DNA of 64,000 bases from an uncultured Christensenella sp. GTDB lineage: Bacteria; Bacillota; Clostridia; Christensenellales; UBA1242. Positions 15,727 to 24,099 of this stretch are shown one piece after another; the first letter of the stretch is position 1, and the number at the start of each line of letters is the position of its first letter. Made by a program: the position numbers and the translations under genes. Under the pieces are notes generated by a model. That model did not search any database. It was given only the letters and a program-made list of their open reading frames with translations, and was not told where the DNA came from. The DNA lies in contig CAJLLK010000001.1 of the NCBI GenBank assembly GCA_905207515.1, positions 1-64,000 of the forward strand, written 5' to 3'.

Positions 15727-17439
15727 CTATTTTGCATATTTTCTATATAAATATTTTTTGGTGTGATAATTGATTGGAAAAGCCAGCAAAAGTCCGAAAA
15801 TCGGCACAAGCAGCGACGTCAAAAAGTCGGCGATTGTTTCATATTGCATGCCTGCGATGATGTTTATGACAACGGTGATGATGGTCAAAAGACCAAAAAC
15901 AATCCAATTTGTGGCGCAACCATAAATCAAAGCCGCTTTTTTGCTTGGCATAACTTTGAATTTGACAAATTCGTAAACCATTGCCACAAAAAACAAAATT
16001 GGCACGGTGTAGAACATGAAATTTGTGGAAGCTTGAAGTTTTCCGGCGGCACTGATAATTCCAAACAGAATTGCACAGCCAATTCCTGAAAGCAAAAACA
16101 AAATTGTTGAAGCGACAAACTTCAAAAAGTTTGTGTTGTGGTTGCGTTCGACGGTGGTTTTCTTATATTCTTTGAAGTCGATATTGTGCGAAGCATAATA
16201 TTTTTTCAAAGAATTATAGTCGGCAAAGCTTTCAATGTCGTTGTAATTTTGACTTTCTTCAACAGGCGGAACGTAAACTTCTTCTTTCTTTTCTTTTTTG
16301 CGCTCAAACAGTTTTGCCATCATATCTTTGTAGGTTGGTTCGAGATTGCTGTCACGCTTTGGAGCGGGCAGGTTGTCGTCGTAGATGTTGACTTCGATGT
16401 TTGGAGGAGTTATCTTCTTTTGAATAGGAATTTGTGTTTCGTCAATTCGTGGCTCGGTGATAAACCTTGCGTCGTCTTTTGGCTCGTCTGTTTCTTCCAA
16501 TTTTTCAAGGTCGACCTGTTCGGTCTTATAGAAAAACGACTTTTCTTCAGGTTTTTCTTCGTTTTCTTCGACTTTTTCGGTTTCGGCAGGCTTGTTTAAG
16601 TTGTAGTTATCGCGAGCGTTCAACATCGATTGTTTAAGCTGCTCGATGCGATTTCTTTGAATTTCTCTGTCTTCAGCATTTTCATAAACGACCGACATTT
16701 CGATTTGATTTTCTGAAAAACTTTTCTTTTTGCGATATTTTTTCAGCTCGGTTGAAGTGTCGTAAATGCGGCGATTTTGTTCTTCTTGATAAGGCGTGAG
16801 CTCAACTTTTTCGGTCTTATCTAAAAATTTTCCGTCGTCTTGCGGAGTCTGGTTGCTTTCCAAAATTGACTGATAATATTGCATTTTTTCTTGGTCATGC
16901 TCTGCATTTTGCTCGCTTTCCAAGTTGTTTTCAGGCGTAGGCATGCTGAAAATGTCGAGCTGGTTGTCCAAAATGTCTGATTTTTCTTCTTCGGCTGCAG
17001 GAGCAGGCTTTTCTGGCTCTTTGACCAAGTCAAACATATTGTCTTGTTGAAGAAAAACTGGTTTGTTTTCTTCTTGAGCAGGCTCTTCAACGCTTTCTTT
17101 TTCAACTGCTTCGGTTTTGTCGATTGTTTTTGGTTCGTCAGTCATGATTGGCATGTTTTTAAACTCGCGAGCAAGCTCTTCTAGCGAACGTCGACCGTCG
17201 CTTGTGATTGTGTAGTAATGTCGTTTTCCGCCAAGCTCGCTTTCTCCCCAATATGAAGAAGAAACCAAACCTTTCTTTTCCATTCTTGAAAGGCAAGAAT
17301 AAAGAGTTGGCTTTTTCAAGATGTAATTTCCGCCAGATTGTTTTGAAATAAATTCAATAATCTCCAAGCCATATTTGGAGCCGTCAGCAAGGCTGTCCAA
17401 GATTAAATATGAAATCTGACCATTGGAATTGAATGCCAT
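15727..17439 (-). CDS. PadR-family winged-helix protein fused to a long acidic linker and C-terminal TM domain
   Basis: A 570-residue protein with three parts. Residues 1-95 are a PadR winged helix (ISYLILDSLADGSKYGLEII, LKKPTLYSCLSRMEKKGL, GGKRHYYTITSDGRRSLEEL). Residues about 96-425 are low-complexity and rich in Glu, Lys, Pro, Asp and Gln, so likely disordered. Residues about 435-560 hold four hydrophobic helices and end in a basic tail (YHTKKYLYRKYAK). Ordinary PadR regulators are 100-200 residues and soluble. This arrangement suggests a membrane-tethered transcription factor, by analogy with one-component ToxR/CadC regulators. AGGAG precedes the ATG. The function is inferred only from layout. 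Confidence 0.85.
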   Translation of the reverse strand: MAFNSNGQISYLILDSLADGSKYGLEIIEFISKQSGGNYILKKPTLYSCLSRMEKKGLVSSSYWGESELGGKRHYYTITSDGRRSLEELAREFKNMPIMTDEPKTIDKTEAVEKESVEEPAQEENKPVFLQQDNMFDLVKEPEKPAPAAEEEKSDILDNQLDIFSMPTPENNLESEQNAEHDQEKMQYYQSILESNQTPQDDGKFLDKTEKVELTPYQEEQNRRIYDTSTELKKYRKKKSFSENQIEMSVVYENAEDREIQRNRIEQLKQSMLNARDNYNLNKPAETEKVEENEEKPEEKSFFYKTEQVDLEKLEETDEPKDDARFITEPRIDETQIPIQKKITPPNIEVNIYDDNLPAPKRDSNLEPTYKDMMAKLFERKKEKKEEVYVPPVEESQNYNDIESFADYNSLKKYYASHNIDFKEYKKTTVERNHNTNFLKFVASTILFLLSGIGCAILFGIISAAGKLQASTNFMFYTVPILFFVAMVYEFVKFKVMPSKKAALIYGCATNWIVFGLLTIITVVINIIAGMQYETIADFLTSLLVPIFGLLLAFPINYHTKKYLYRKYAK

Positions 17440-17459
17440 AGAAATTCTCCTATAAGCAA

Positions 17460-17489
17460 ATTATAATAAAACAAGAAAGAAATTGTCAA
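17460..17489 (-). promoter_or_regulatory. promoter of the PadR-fusion gene
   Basis: On the minus strand TTGACA (17484-17489), 18-nt spacer, TATAAT (17460-17465). Confidence 0.6.
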
Positions 17490-17499
17490 ACAATTTTAA

Positions 17500-17589
17500 G
17501 GTATTATGCAAAAAATTTTTTATTGCATAATATAACAAGATGTATTGCAAAAATATGCATAATACACAACATGTTGTGGTGTTATGCAA
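17500..17589. repeat. two tandem copies of the TTGCATAATACACAA palindrome family
   Basis: First unit: GGTATTATGCAA (17500-17511) with TTGCATAATATAACAAGATG (17523-17542). Second unit: TGCATAATACACAACATG (17556-17573) followed by TTGTGGTGTTATGCAA (17574-17589). The block fills most of the divergent gap between the PadR fusion and ygjP. Confidence 0.78.
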
Positions 17590-17612
17590 TTTTGACAACA
17601 TCTTCAAACCAT

Positions 17613-17641
17613 TTGCAAATTTAAATTTTTTGTGATAAAAT
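17613..17641 (+). promoter_or_regulatory. leaderless-type promoter for ygjP
   Basis: TTGCAA (17613-17618), 17-nt spacer, TAAAAT (17636-17641), then exactly 6 nt to the ATG at 17648. No ribosome binding site. Confidence 0.6.
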
Positions 17642-17647
17642 AAAAAT

Positions 17648-18277
17648 ATGAAAATTGAAATCATCAAAGAGAAAAGAAAAACCATGGTGCTGAAAGTTTT
17701 GGATGAAGAACACGCTGTTTTGAAAGCACCAAAGAGTTTTAGTGATGCAAAAATAAAAACATTTTTGGATAGCAAGGCAAAATGGCTGCAAAAAACGTGT
17801 GACAAGCTTAAATCACGCGATGATTTGGCTGCTAAATTTGACTTTGACAGGTTTGTTTACCTGGATGGCAAACAAATGATGTCGGTGAACGAAATCGCTT
17901 TTGATTTTTCCAAACTTTCTGAAAGCGCCAAGAGAAAAGCGATAAAAAATTATTATAAAACACTGTTTGTGGAAGTGGCTAAACTGGCAGAAAACCTTTC
18001 GGCAGAAACTGGCTTGAAGTTTAAAGAACTGAAAATGACAAATTCGGTCAGAGTTTGGGGGAGTTACAGCTCAAACGGAGTTATGAAATTGAATTGGAAA
18101 CTTTTGATTTTGCCGCGCAAGCTCGCAGAATATGTCATCTTTCACGAGTTGTGTCACAGCAGGCACATGAACCACAAACCACAATTTTGGCGTGCTGTCG
18201 AAAAAGTTTGCCCAGACTATAAGTTGCGAAAGAAAACTTTGAACGATTTTTCTTTTGTTTTAAGGCACGAATTTTAA
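17648..18277 (+). CDS. YgjP-like metallopeptidase (DUF45)
   Basis: A 209-residue protein of the YgjP/SprT-like group of zinc peptidases. The catalytic signature is YVIFHELCHSRHMNHKPQFW, with HExxH plus the downstream His of the MNHxxxFW motif. SVRVWGSYSSNGVMKLNW is also typical. The N-terminal half (about 1-70) resembles the beta-rich part of DUF45 proteins. No signal peptide. Partners and substrates of this family are largely unknown. The start codon probably coincides with the transcript 5' end. Confidence 0.9.
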   Translation: MKIEIIKEKRKTMVLKVLDEEHAVLKAPKSFSDAKIKTFLDSKAKWLQKTCDKLKSRDDLAAKFDFDRFVYLDGKQMMSVNEIAFDFSKLSESAKRKAIKNYYKTLFVEVAKLAENLSAETGLKFKELKMTNSVRVWGSYSSNGVMKLNWKLLILPRKLAEYVIFHELCHSRHMNHKPQFWRAVEKVCPDYKLRKKTLNDFSFVLRHEF

Positions 18278-18288
18278 AGTTAGCCGCC

Positions 18289-18317
18289 GCATATTTTAAA
18301 CAAAGTTACAGATACTA
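18289..18317 (+). promoter_or_regulatory. candidate sigma-F/sigma-G promoter of spoIVB
   Basis: GCATA (18289-18293), 17 nt, GATACTA (18311-18317). This resembles the forespore promoter form (GCATA, then CATACTA). It sits 7 nt before the ATG, so the leader would be very short. Confidence 0.45.
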
Positions 18318-18324
18318 AGGGCAT

Positions 18325-19500
18325 ATGAAAAGGTTTTATGTCACTGTTTTTTCTTTGTTGTTTTTGACTTTTTTATGTCTTTCGGTTCTCGCTCCGGTTC
18401 AGCTTCTCAACCAATTTGAAGGCGGATTTTTGGCTGATTATGACGATGTTGATGTTGTAAACGAAAACAAAACTTTTGGACCGCTCATCAAAACCGAATT
18501 GAAAGCGAAAGACCAACAAGTTGGCGGGCAGAAAAACAAACAAGGCGAAATTGTTTTCAAACTTTTTGGTTTCATTCCAATCAAAAAAGTGGATGTTGTT
18601 TTGGCGAGCGATGACGATTATTATGTCGGCGGAGTTCCTGTTGGGCTGGCAATAAACACCGGCGGAGCAATTGTCATTGGCGACGAAAACGGCAGCGTTT
18701 TGAAAGAAGGCGACATTATCACACAAATAAACGGTGTTGAAGTGAAAAATTTGAACCAAATTTCAGAAGTTTTGCAAAATTGCGGCGAAGAAGTCGAGAT
18801 TGTATATTTGCGAAAAAATCGACCAATCAAGGCGCTTTTAAAAACTCACAAAGATGATGAAACAGGGCGTTTGAAACTCGGTCTTTGGGTCAAAGACGAC
18901 GTCACTGGTGTTGGAACTTTGACGTTTGTCAACAAAACCACTCACAAATATGGCGCTTTGGGACATCCGATTGTCGAAGCCAACAGCGGAAACACAGTTC
19001 CGGTGTCGACTGGGAGTTTGTATGAATGCAACTTGATTGGCATAAACAAAGGCAAGAAAAATGACCCGGGCGAACTGAAATGCGTGTTTGTTTCCAATTC
19101 AAAAAGCAAGGGCGACATTGAAAGCAACACAAAATTTGGGATAAGTGGCTATTTGAAAGACACAAAGGGTCTTGTTGACGAAAACTTGACGGCAAAACTC
19201 GGCGGCAGACTGGGAGTGAAACTTGGAAAAGCCAAGATTGTTTCCAGCATCAGCGGAATAAGAGAAGAATATGACATCGAAATAATCAAAGCCAACTATC
19301 AAAAAACCGCAAACGACAAAAGTTTGGTGTTTAGAGTGAAAGATAAACGACTTTTGGAGCTCACGGGCGGAATTGTTCAGGGCATGAGCGGCTCACCAAT
19401 CATGCAAGACGGAAAAATCGTTGGCGCGGTCACACACGTCTTTTTAAATGACCCAACAAAAGGCTATGGCGTTTACAGCGACTGGATGGTGGCTGAATAA
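18325..19500 (+). CDS. spoIVB: SpoIVB sporulation peptidase (S55)
   Basis: A 391-residue forespore-secreted serine peptidase. In B. subtilis it signals to the SpoIVFA/FB complex to release sigma-K. An N-terminal signal anchor (FYVTVFSLLFLTFLCLSVLA) is followed by a spacer and a PDZ domain (about 115-175: VLKEGDIITQINGVEVKNL). The S55 peptidase domain has KYGALGHPIVE with the catalytic His and GIVQGMSGSPIMQDGKIVGA with the nucleophile Ser. Length is close to the Bacillus protein. In most spore formers spo0A follows immediately; here a recombinase gene does. Confidence 0.96.
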   Translation: MKRFYVTVFSLLFLTFLCLSVLAPVQLLNQFEGGFLADYDDVDVVNENKTFGPLIKTELKAKDQQVGGQKNKQGEIVFKLFGFIPIKKVDVVLASDDDYYVGGVPVGLAINTGGAIVIGDENGSVLKEGDIITQINGVEVKNLNQISEVLQNCGEEVEIVYLRKNRPIKALLKTHKDDETGRLKLGLWVKDDVTGVGTLTFVNKTTHKYGALGHPIVEANSGNTVPVSTGSLYECNLIGINKGKKNDPGELKCVFVSNSKSKGDIESNTKFGISGYLKDTKGLVDENLTAKLGGRLGVKLGKAKIVSSISGIREEYDIEIIKANYQKTANDKSLVFRVKDKRLLELTGGIVQGMSGSPIMQDGKIVGAVTHVFLNDPTKGYGVYSDWMVAE

Positions 19501-19507
19501 ATTTTCA

Positions 19508-19557
19508 CTATATTTAGTTGCATAATACTGCATACCACAACTAAATATAGTTTTTTT
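19508..19557 (+). terminator. terminator after spoIVB, built on a palindrome-family repeat
   Basis: A 13-bp perfect stem, CTATATTTAGTTG (19508-19520) and CAACTAAATATAG (19538-19550), followed by seven T. The loop and inner arm (TTGCATAATACTGCATACCACAA, as 19518-19540) carry the repeat-family core, so the repeat seems to serve as the terminator. Confidence 0.85.
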
Positions 19558-19592
19558 GTTGAAATAATTTTAAAAATTTCTGCATTTTTGTT

Positions 19593-19620
19593 TTGTTTTC
19601 TGTTTTGTTTTTGTTATACT
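19593..19620 (+). promoter_or_regulatory. leaderless-type promoter for the Xer recombinase
   Basis: TTGTTT (19593-19598), 16-nt spacer, TATACT (19615-19620), then 7 nt to the ATG at 19628. No ribosome binding site. Confidence 0.5.
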
Positions 19621-19627
19621 TATAGAC

Positions 19628-20662
19628 ATGAAACAACTTTCTTATTACGAAAAGCGTGACCTGAAAAACATGCAGATGATTGGCAATTATCTTCAAAAAT
19701 TGCCGACTTATTGTTACGACTTCTTCACTGGCATTGAAAACAACACTTCTTCTTTGACCAGGCTCAATTATGCCATGGATTTGTCTGTGTTTTTTGATTA
19801 TTTGGAAAAATATGTTTTCAGAAAGCCAAAAACGGACATTTCTCTGCAAGATTTGGACACTTTGAAAGCCAAAAACATTGAAAACTTTTTGTCTTATCTT
19901 TCTTATTATCAAATTGATGACAAGCTTTTGAAAAACACCGAACGCGGAAAAGCCAGAAAGCTTGCCAGCGTCAGAAGTTTTTTTAAATATCTTTTCAATC
20001 ATGACATGCTTATCTCAAACGTGGAAAGCAAGGTTCAAACGCCGAAACTTCACAACAAAGAGATAATTCGTTTGGAAAAAGATGAAGTTGACAGAATGCT
20101 TGATGCGGTTCAAGCTCCAACAACTTTCACAGAAAGGCAAAAGCACTACAACAAAAACACGCAAGAGCGAGACAATGCCATCGTCACACTTTTTTTGGGA
20201 ACGGGCATAAGAATTTCGGAACTTGTCGGTTTGAATGTCGACGACTTTGACTTTGCGCAATATGCTTTCAAAGTGACCAGAAAAGGCGGCAATCAGGCGA
20301 TTTTATATTTCTCTAAAGAAGTGGCTGACGCACTTGAAAAATGGTTGGAAAAGCGAAAGACCTTGAAGCTTGATGAAAATGAAAAGGCTATGTTTGTTTC
20401 GCTTCAAAACAGAAGAATTTGTGTGCGTGCAGTTGAAAATTTGGTTAAAAAATATGCCAAAGAAGGCAGCCCGCTCAAAAAAATTTCGCCACACAAGTTG
20501 CGCTCGACTTTCGGCACAAATCTTTATCGCGAAACAAAAGATATTTACATTGTTGCAGATGTTTTGGGGCACAAAGATGTCAACACAACCAAAAAGCATT
20601 ACGCCGCAATCAATGAAGATATGCGAAAATCTGTTGCGGGGAAAGTGAAAATTCATCAATGA
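19628..20662 (+). CDS. tyrosine recombinase (XerC/XerD-like)
   Basis: A 344-residue site-specific recombinase. The N-terminal SAM-like core-binding domain covers about 1-140. The catalytic domain has the full set: Arg in GTGIRISELVGLNV, Lys in KGGNQAIL, HxxR in SPHKLRSTFGTNL, GHKDVNTTKKHYA with the His and nucleophile Tyr. Length is slightly above typical XerC/D (about 300), with an insertion before GTGIRIS. No phage or integrative element genes surround it, so a housekeeping dimer-resolution role is likely, but a dif site was not identified. It occupies the position usually held by spo0A. Confidence 0.9.
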   Translation: MKQLSYYEKRDLKNMQMIGNYLQKLPTYCYDFFTGIENNTSSLTRLNYAMDLSVFFDYLEKYVFRKPKTDISLQDLDTLKAKNIENFLSYLSYYQIDDKLLKNTERGKARKLASVRSFFKYLFNHDMLISNVESKVQTPKLHNKEIIRLEKDEVDRMLDAVQAPTTFTERQKHYNKNTQERDNAIVTLFLGTGIRISELVGLNVDDFDFAQYAFKVTRKGGNQAILYFSKEVADALEKWLEKRKTLKLDENEKAMFVSLQNRRICVRAVENLVKKYAKEGSPLKKISPHKLRSTFGTNLYRETKDIYIVADVLGHKDVNTTKKHYAAINEDMRKSVAGKVKIHQ

Positions 20663-20747
20663 AATTCAAATTTCTGCTTTTAGAAAAATTCGGAAGCAAT
20701 AAGACAAAATTCGACAAAATAGGATGAAATATCATGTCAAATATTGT

Positions 20748-20776
20748 TGCTTTTTAAAAAATGTTGTGGTAGAATT
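20748..20776 (+). promoter_or_regulatory. promoter of the tig-clpP-clpX cluster
   Basis: TTGCTT (20748-20753), 17-nt spacer, TAGAAT (20771-20776). AGGAGGT-like ribosome binding site before the ATG at 20806. Confidence 0.6.
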
Positions 20777-20805
20777 GGATGATTTAAACAAACGGAGGTA
20801 ATTTT

Positions 20806-22056
20806 ATGTTTGAGTTAAAAAAAGAAAAAACGAAGGTTGAGATTTCTCTCTCAATCGACAACGCTGAATGGGAACAAGGTGTTCAGAAAGTTTATGAGAA
20901 AACAAAAGACAAATTTAATGTTGTTGGCTTTAGAAAAGGTCATGCACCAAGAAAGGTTATTGAAAAGCAATATGGCGACAGCGTCTTTTTTGAAGACACC
21001 GTAGAATATTTTGTAAACAAAACTTTGGATGAAGTGCTTTACAAAAATCCAGATTTGGAACCTGTCACGATGCCAAAAACTCAATTTGACAGCTACACTG
21101 TGAAAGACGGGCTCAAAATGAAAATCTTTTTTGATATTGTTCCAGATTTTGAGTTGTGCCAATATAAAGGCGTGAAAATTGAAGCTCATCACAGCGATGT
21201 CAGTGAAAAAGAAGTTGACCACGAAATTCATCACATCTTGGAAGAACACGCAAAATATGAAAGTGTTGACAGAGTGGCAAAGAAAGGCGACAGCCTTGTG
21301 ATTGATTTCAAAGGATACATAGACGGTGTGGCATTTGAAGGTGGAGAAGCGGAAAATTATCCACTTGAAATCGGCTCTCACACTTTTATCGACAATTTTG
21401 AGGACCAACTTATCGGTCACAAAAAAGGCGAAGAAGTGGATGTCAATGTGACATTCCCAGAAGATTATGCAGCAGAAGAATTTAAGGGCAAAAAAGCTCT
21501 CTTCAAGGTGACAATCAAAGATGTTAAAGAAATGACTTTGCCAGAATTTAATGACAAATTTGTTTCAGATACGACAGAATTTGAAACGGTTGACGAGTAT
21601 AGAAAACACATATCTGCTCATATTCAAACTATGAAAGACAATCAAATGGACCAAGAAATTGAATATAACATTCGAGAATATCTTGTTAAAAATACAAATG
21701 TTGAAATTCCACAAGAAATGGTGGACGCACAAGTTGAAAGTGATTTGAGAAGAATGAGAGAAACTTTGAAAGGTTATGGCATCACTTTGGAAGATTATCT
21801 TGGTCAGTCTGGCGTGACACTTGAAGATTATGTTAAGAATGCAAAGATAAGAACTTTAAATGCAATCAAAACAAGATATATCTACAGAAAACTTATTGCT
21901 GAAAACAACATTGAAGTTTCGGCAAAAGAACTTGAAGAAGCAACCAAAGGCATGACTGACCCACATGATGTTACAAGAAGAGAAAACGAATTGTTGCTTG
22001 AAAAGCTTCATAAATTTTTGAAAGAAAACAATAATATAGAAGTGATTGAAGAATAA
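20806..22056 (+). CDS. tig: trigger factor
   Basis: A 416-residue ribosome-associated chaperone. The N-terminal ribosome-binding domain contains VVGFRKGHAPRKVIEKQYG, which has the GFRxGxxP signature. The FKBP-type peptidyl-prolyl isomerase domain is near 160-240 (KGDSLVIDFKGYIDGVAFEG, YPLEIGSHTFIDNFEDQLIG). The rest is the helical chaperone domain. The strong CGGAGGT site suggests high expression. First gene of tig-clpP-clpX. Confidence 0.98.
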   Translation: MFELKKEKTKVEISLSIDNAEWEQGVQKVYEKTKDKFNVVGFRKGHAPRKVIEKQYGDSVFFEDTVEYFVNKTLDEVLYKNPDLEPVTMPKTQFDSYTVKDGLKMKIFFDIVPDFELCQYKGVKIEAHHSDVSEKEVDHEIHHILEEHAKYESVDRVAKKGDSLVIDFKGYIDGVAFEGGEAENYPLEIGSHTFIDNFEDQLIGHKKGEEVDVNVTFPEDYAAEEFKGKKALFKVTIKDVKEMTLPEFNDKFVSDTTEFETVDEYRKHISAHIQTMKDNQMDQEIEYNIREYLVKNTNVEIPQEMVDAQVESDLRRMRETLKGYGITLEDYLGQSGVTLEDYVKNAKIRTLNAIKTRYIYRKLIAENNIEVSAKELEEATKGMTDPHDVTRRENELLLEKLHKFLKENNNIEVIEE

Positions 22057-22083
22057 TCACACGTTAAAAGGAGGTGATTTTTT

Positions 22084-22677
22084 ATGTTAATTCCTATGGT
22101 CGTCGATCAAACGGGAGCAAGTGAAAGATCTTATGACATCTACTCCAGACTTTTGGAAGATAGAATTATCTTTTTGACTGGCGAAATCACCGATGCAACG
22201 GCAAATGTTGTTATCGCACAGCTCATTTATTTGGAAGGAAAAAACCCTGACAAAGACATTTATCTTTATATAAACAGCCCAGGTGGCTCAGTTTCGGCAG
22301 GAATTGCCATTTACGACACGATGAACTATATCAAATGCGATGTTTCGACAATCTGTGTCGGACTTGCCGCTTCCATGGGCGCATTTTTGCTCTCTAGCGG
22401 AACAAAAGGCAAACGTTTTGCATTGCCAAACAGTGAAATCATGATTCATCAGCCGCTTGGCGGAGCTCAAGGTCAAGCAAGCGACATTGAAATTCAGGCA
22501 AAGCATATCAAAAAGACCAAAAGCATGCTCAACAGAATTTTGAGCGAAAACACAGGCAAATCTTTGGAAGAAATTGAAAAAGACACTGACAGAGACAATT
22601 ATATGACCGCAGAAGATGCCAAAAAATATGGTTTGATTGACAACATCTTTGTCACAAGAAAAGCAAAAAAAGATTAA
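22084..22677 (+). CDS. clpP: ATP-dependent Clp protease proteolytic subunit
   Basis: A 197-residue serine peptidase of the Clp tetradecamer. The catalytic triad is visible: Ser97 in [11 protein letters not shown], His122 in IMIHQPLGG, and the Asp in [19 protein letters not shown] forms the oxyanion region. AAAGGAGGTGA precedes the ATG. It sits 27 nt after tig and 12 nt before clpX, so the three are co-transcribed. Confidence 0.99.
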   Translation: MLIPMVVDQTGASERSYDIYSRLLEDRIIFLTGEITDATANVVIAQLIYLEGKNPDKDIYLYINSPGGSVSAGIAIYDTMNYIKCDVSTICVGLAASMGAFLLSSGTKGKRFALPNSEIMIHQPLGGAQGQASDIEIQAKHIKKTKSMLNRILSENTGKSLEEIEKDTDRDNYMTAEDAKKYGLIDNIFVTRKAKKD

Positions 22678-22689
22678 AGGCGGTTTTGA

Positions 22690-23979
22690 ATGAAAGATAT
22701 TGAATTTTGTTCTTGTTCGTTTTGTGGTCGTCCACAAAAAGCGGCAAAAAAATTGATTTCCAGTCCAAATGGAGATGCTTTTATCTGTGATGATTGCATA
22801 AGAATTTGTTCTGACATCTTGAAAGAAGAAAGCATGAAACTCAAAGTTTTTCAAGATTTGGTTTTGCCTTCTCCAAAAGATATCAAAAAGAGCTTGGACA
22901 ACTATGTCATCGGGCAGGAACAGGCAAAAAAAGTGCTTTCTGTTGCGGTTTTCAACCATTATAAGAGAATAAATTACAACTATCACAACAAAATCAATGC
23001 AACCAAGAAAAGCAAAGAAAATGTCAACAAAGAAAACATTTTGGAACTTGAAAAATCCAACATTTTGATGATTGGTCCAACTGGTTCTGGAAAGACCTTG
23101 CTTGTCAAAACATTGGCAAAGATTTTGGACGTTCCTTTTGCGTGCGCAGATGCCACAACGCTGACTGAAGCAGGTTATGTCGGAGAAGATGTCGAAAATG
23201 TGCTTTTGAAACTTATTCAAAATGCTGACTATGACATCGAAAAAGCCCAGCGCGGAATAATCTATATCGACGAAATTGACAAACTTGCAAAAAAGAGCGA
23301 AAATCGTTCGTTGACACGAGATGTTGGCGGCGAAGGAGTTCAACAGGCGCTTTTGAAAATCATTGAAAGCACGATTGCCAGCGTTCCACCACAGGGTGGA
23401 AGAAAACATCCGCAACAAGAAATGTTGCAAATTGACACCACAAACATCTTGTTCATCTGTGGCGGAGCTTTTGTCGGGCTCGACGACATCATCAACAAAC
23501 GTTTGTCAACAACTTCCATCGGTTTCAACGCCAACATCAAAAACTCGGCAGAAAAAACCAAGTTTGACTATTCAAAAGATGTTCAACCAGACGATTTGAT
23601 CAAATTTGGACTTATTCCTGAATTTGTGGGCAGACTTCCTATCATCACTGGGCTTGACGATTTGGATCAAAGCGCACTCAAAAAGATTTTGGTAGAACCA
23701 AAAAATTCGCTTATCAAACAATATAAACAGATGTTCAAAATTGATGGTTTTGACATTGATTTTGACGATGACGCCATTGCTTACGTCGCCAAAAAAGCGA
23801 TTGAACTCAAAACGGGCGCAAGAGGCATTCGAACAATCATGGAAACAAAAATGTTGGAGCTTATGTTTGACTTGCCAGACCCAAAAGTTTATAGCAAAAT
23901 TGTCATAACCAAAGATTTCATCGAAAAAGGCGAGCCGCCAATTCTTGTGAAAAGGCAGGTTGAGGCTGATTGTGCATAA
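22690..23979 (+). CDS. clpX: Clp protease ATP-binding subunit ClpX
   Basis: A 429-residue AAA+ unfoldase. The N-terminal zinc-binding domain has CSFCGRP and CDDCIRIC. Walker A is [17 protein letters not shown] and Walker [14 protein letters not shown]. The IGF-type ClpP-docking loop region lies around 265-280 ([11 protein letters not shown]), although the tripeptide is IGF followed by Asn. Sensor 2 is in [12 protein letters not shown]. It delivers SsrA-tagged and other substrates to ClpP. A terminator follows. Confidence 0.98.
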   Translation: MKDIEFCSCSFCGRPQKAAKKLISSPNGDAFICDDCIRICSDILKEESMKLKVFQDLVLPSPKDIKKSLDNYVIGQEQAKKVLSVAVFNHYKRINYNYHNKINATKKSKENVNKENILELEKSNILMIGPTGSGKTLLVKTLAKILDVPFACADATTLTEAGYVGEDVENVLLKLIQNADYDIEKAQRGIIYIDEIDKLAKKSENRSLTRDVGGEGVQQALLKIIESTIASVPPQGGRKHPQQEMLQIDTTNILFICGGAFVGLDDIINKRLSTTSIGFNANIKNSAEKTKFDYSKDVQPDDLIKFGLIPEFVGRLPIITGLDDLDQSALKKILVEPKNSLIKQYKQMFKIDGFDIDFDDDAIAYVAKKAIELKTGARGIRTIMETKMLELMFDLPDPKVYSKIVITKDFIEKGEPPILVKRQVEADCA

Positions 23980-24003
23980 AATTTTTTAATTATCTAAATT
24001 TGA

Positions 24004-24032
24004 TTGACATAAACTTAAAAAAAAGGTAAACT
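24004..24032 (+). promoter_or_regulatory. promoter for rny
   Basis: TTGACA (24004-24009), 17-nt spacer, TAAACT (24027-24032). The -10 lies inside the 5' arm of the clpX terminator. Confidence 0.5.
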
Positions 24033-24060
24033 ATTCTCAAGTGGTTTGCCTTTTATTTTT
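24021..24060 (+). terminator. Rho-independent terminator after clpX
   Basis: AAAAGGTAAACTA (24021-24033) pairs with TGGTTTGCCTTTT (24042-24054), with two G-U pairs, followed by a T-rich tail. Confidence 0.8.
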
Positions 24061-24099
24061 CGTCATAAGGGCAACACTTGTTAAAAGGGGAGAAATATA

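Noticed and set aside
19628..20662. Integrase of a mobile element
   Set aside because: No phage, plasmid or transposon genes, att-like direct repeats or cargo are present around it; neighbours are core genes.
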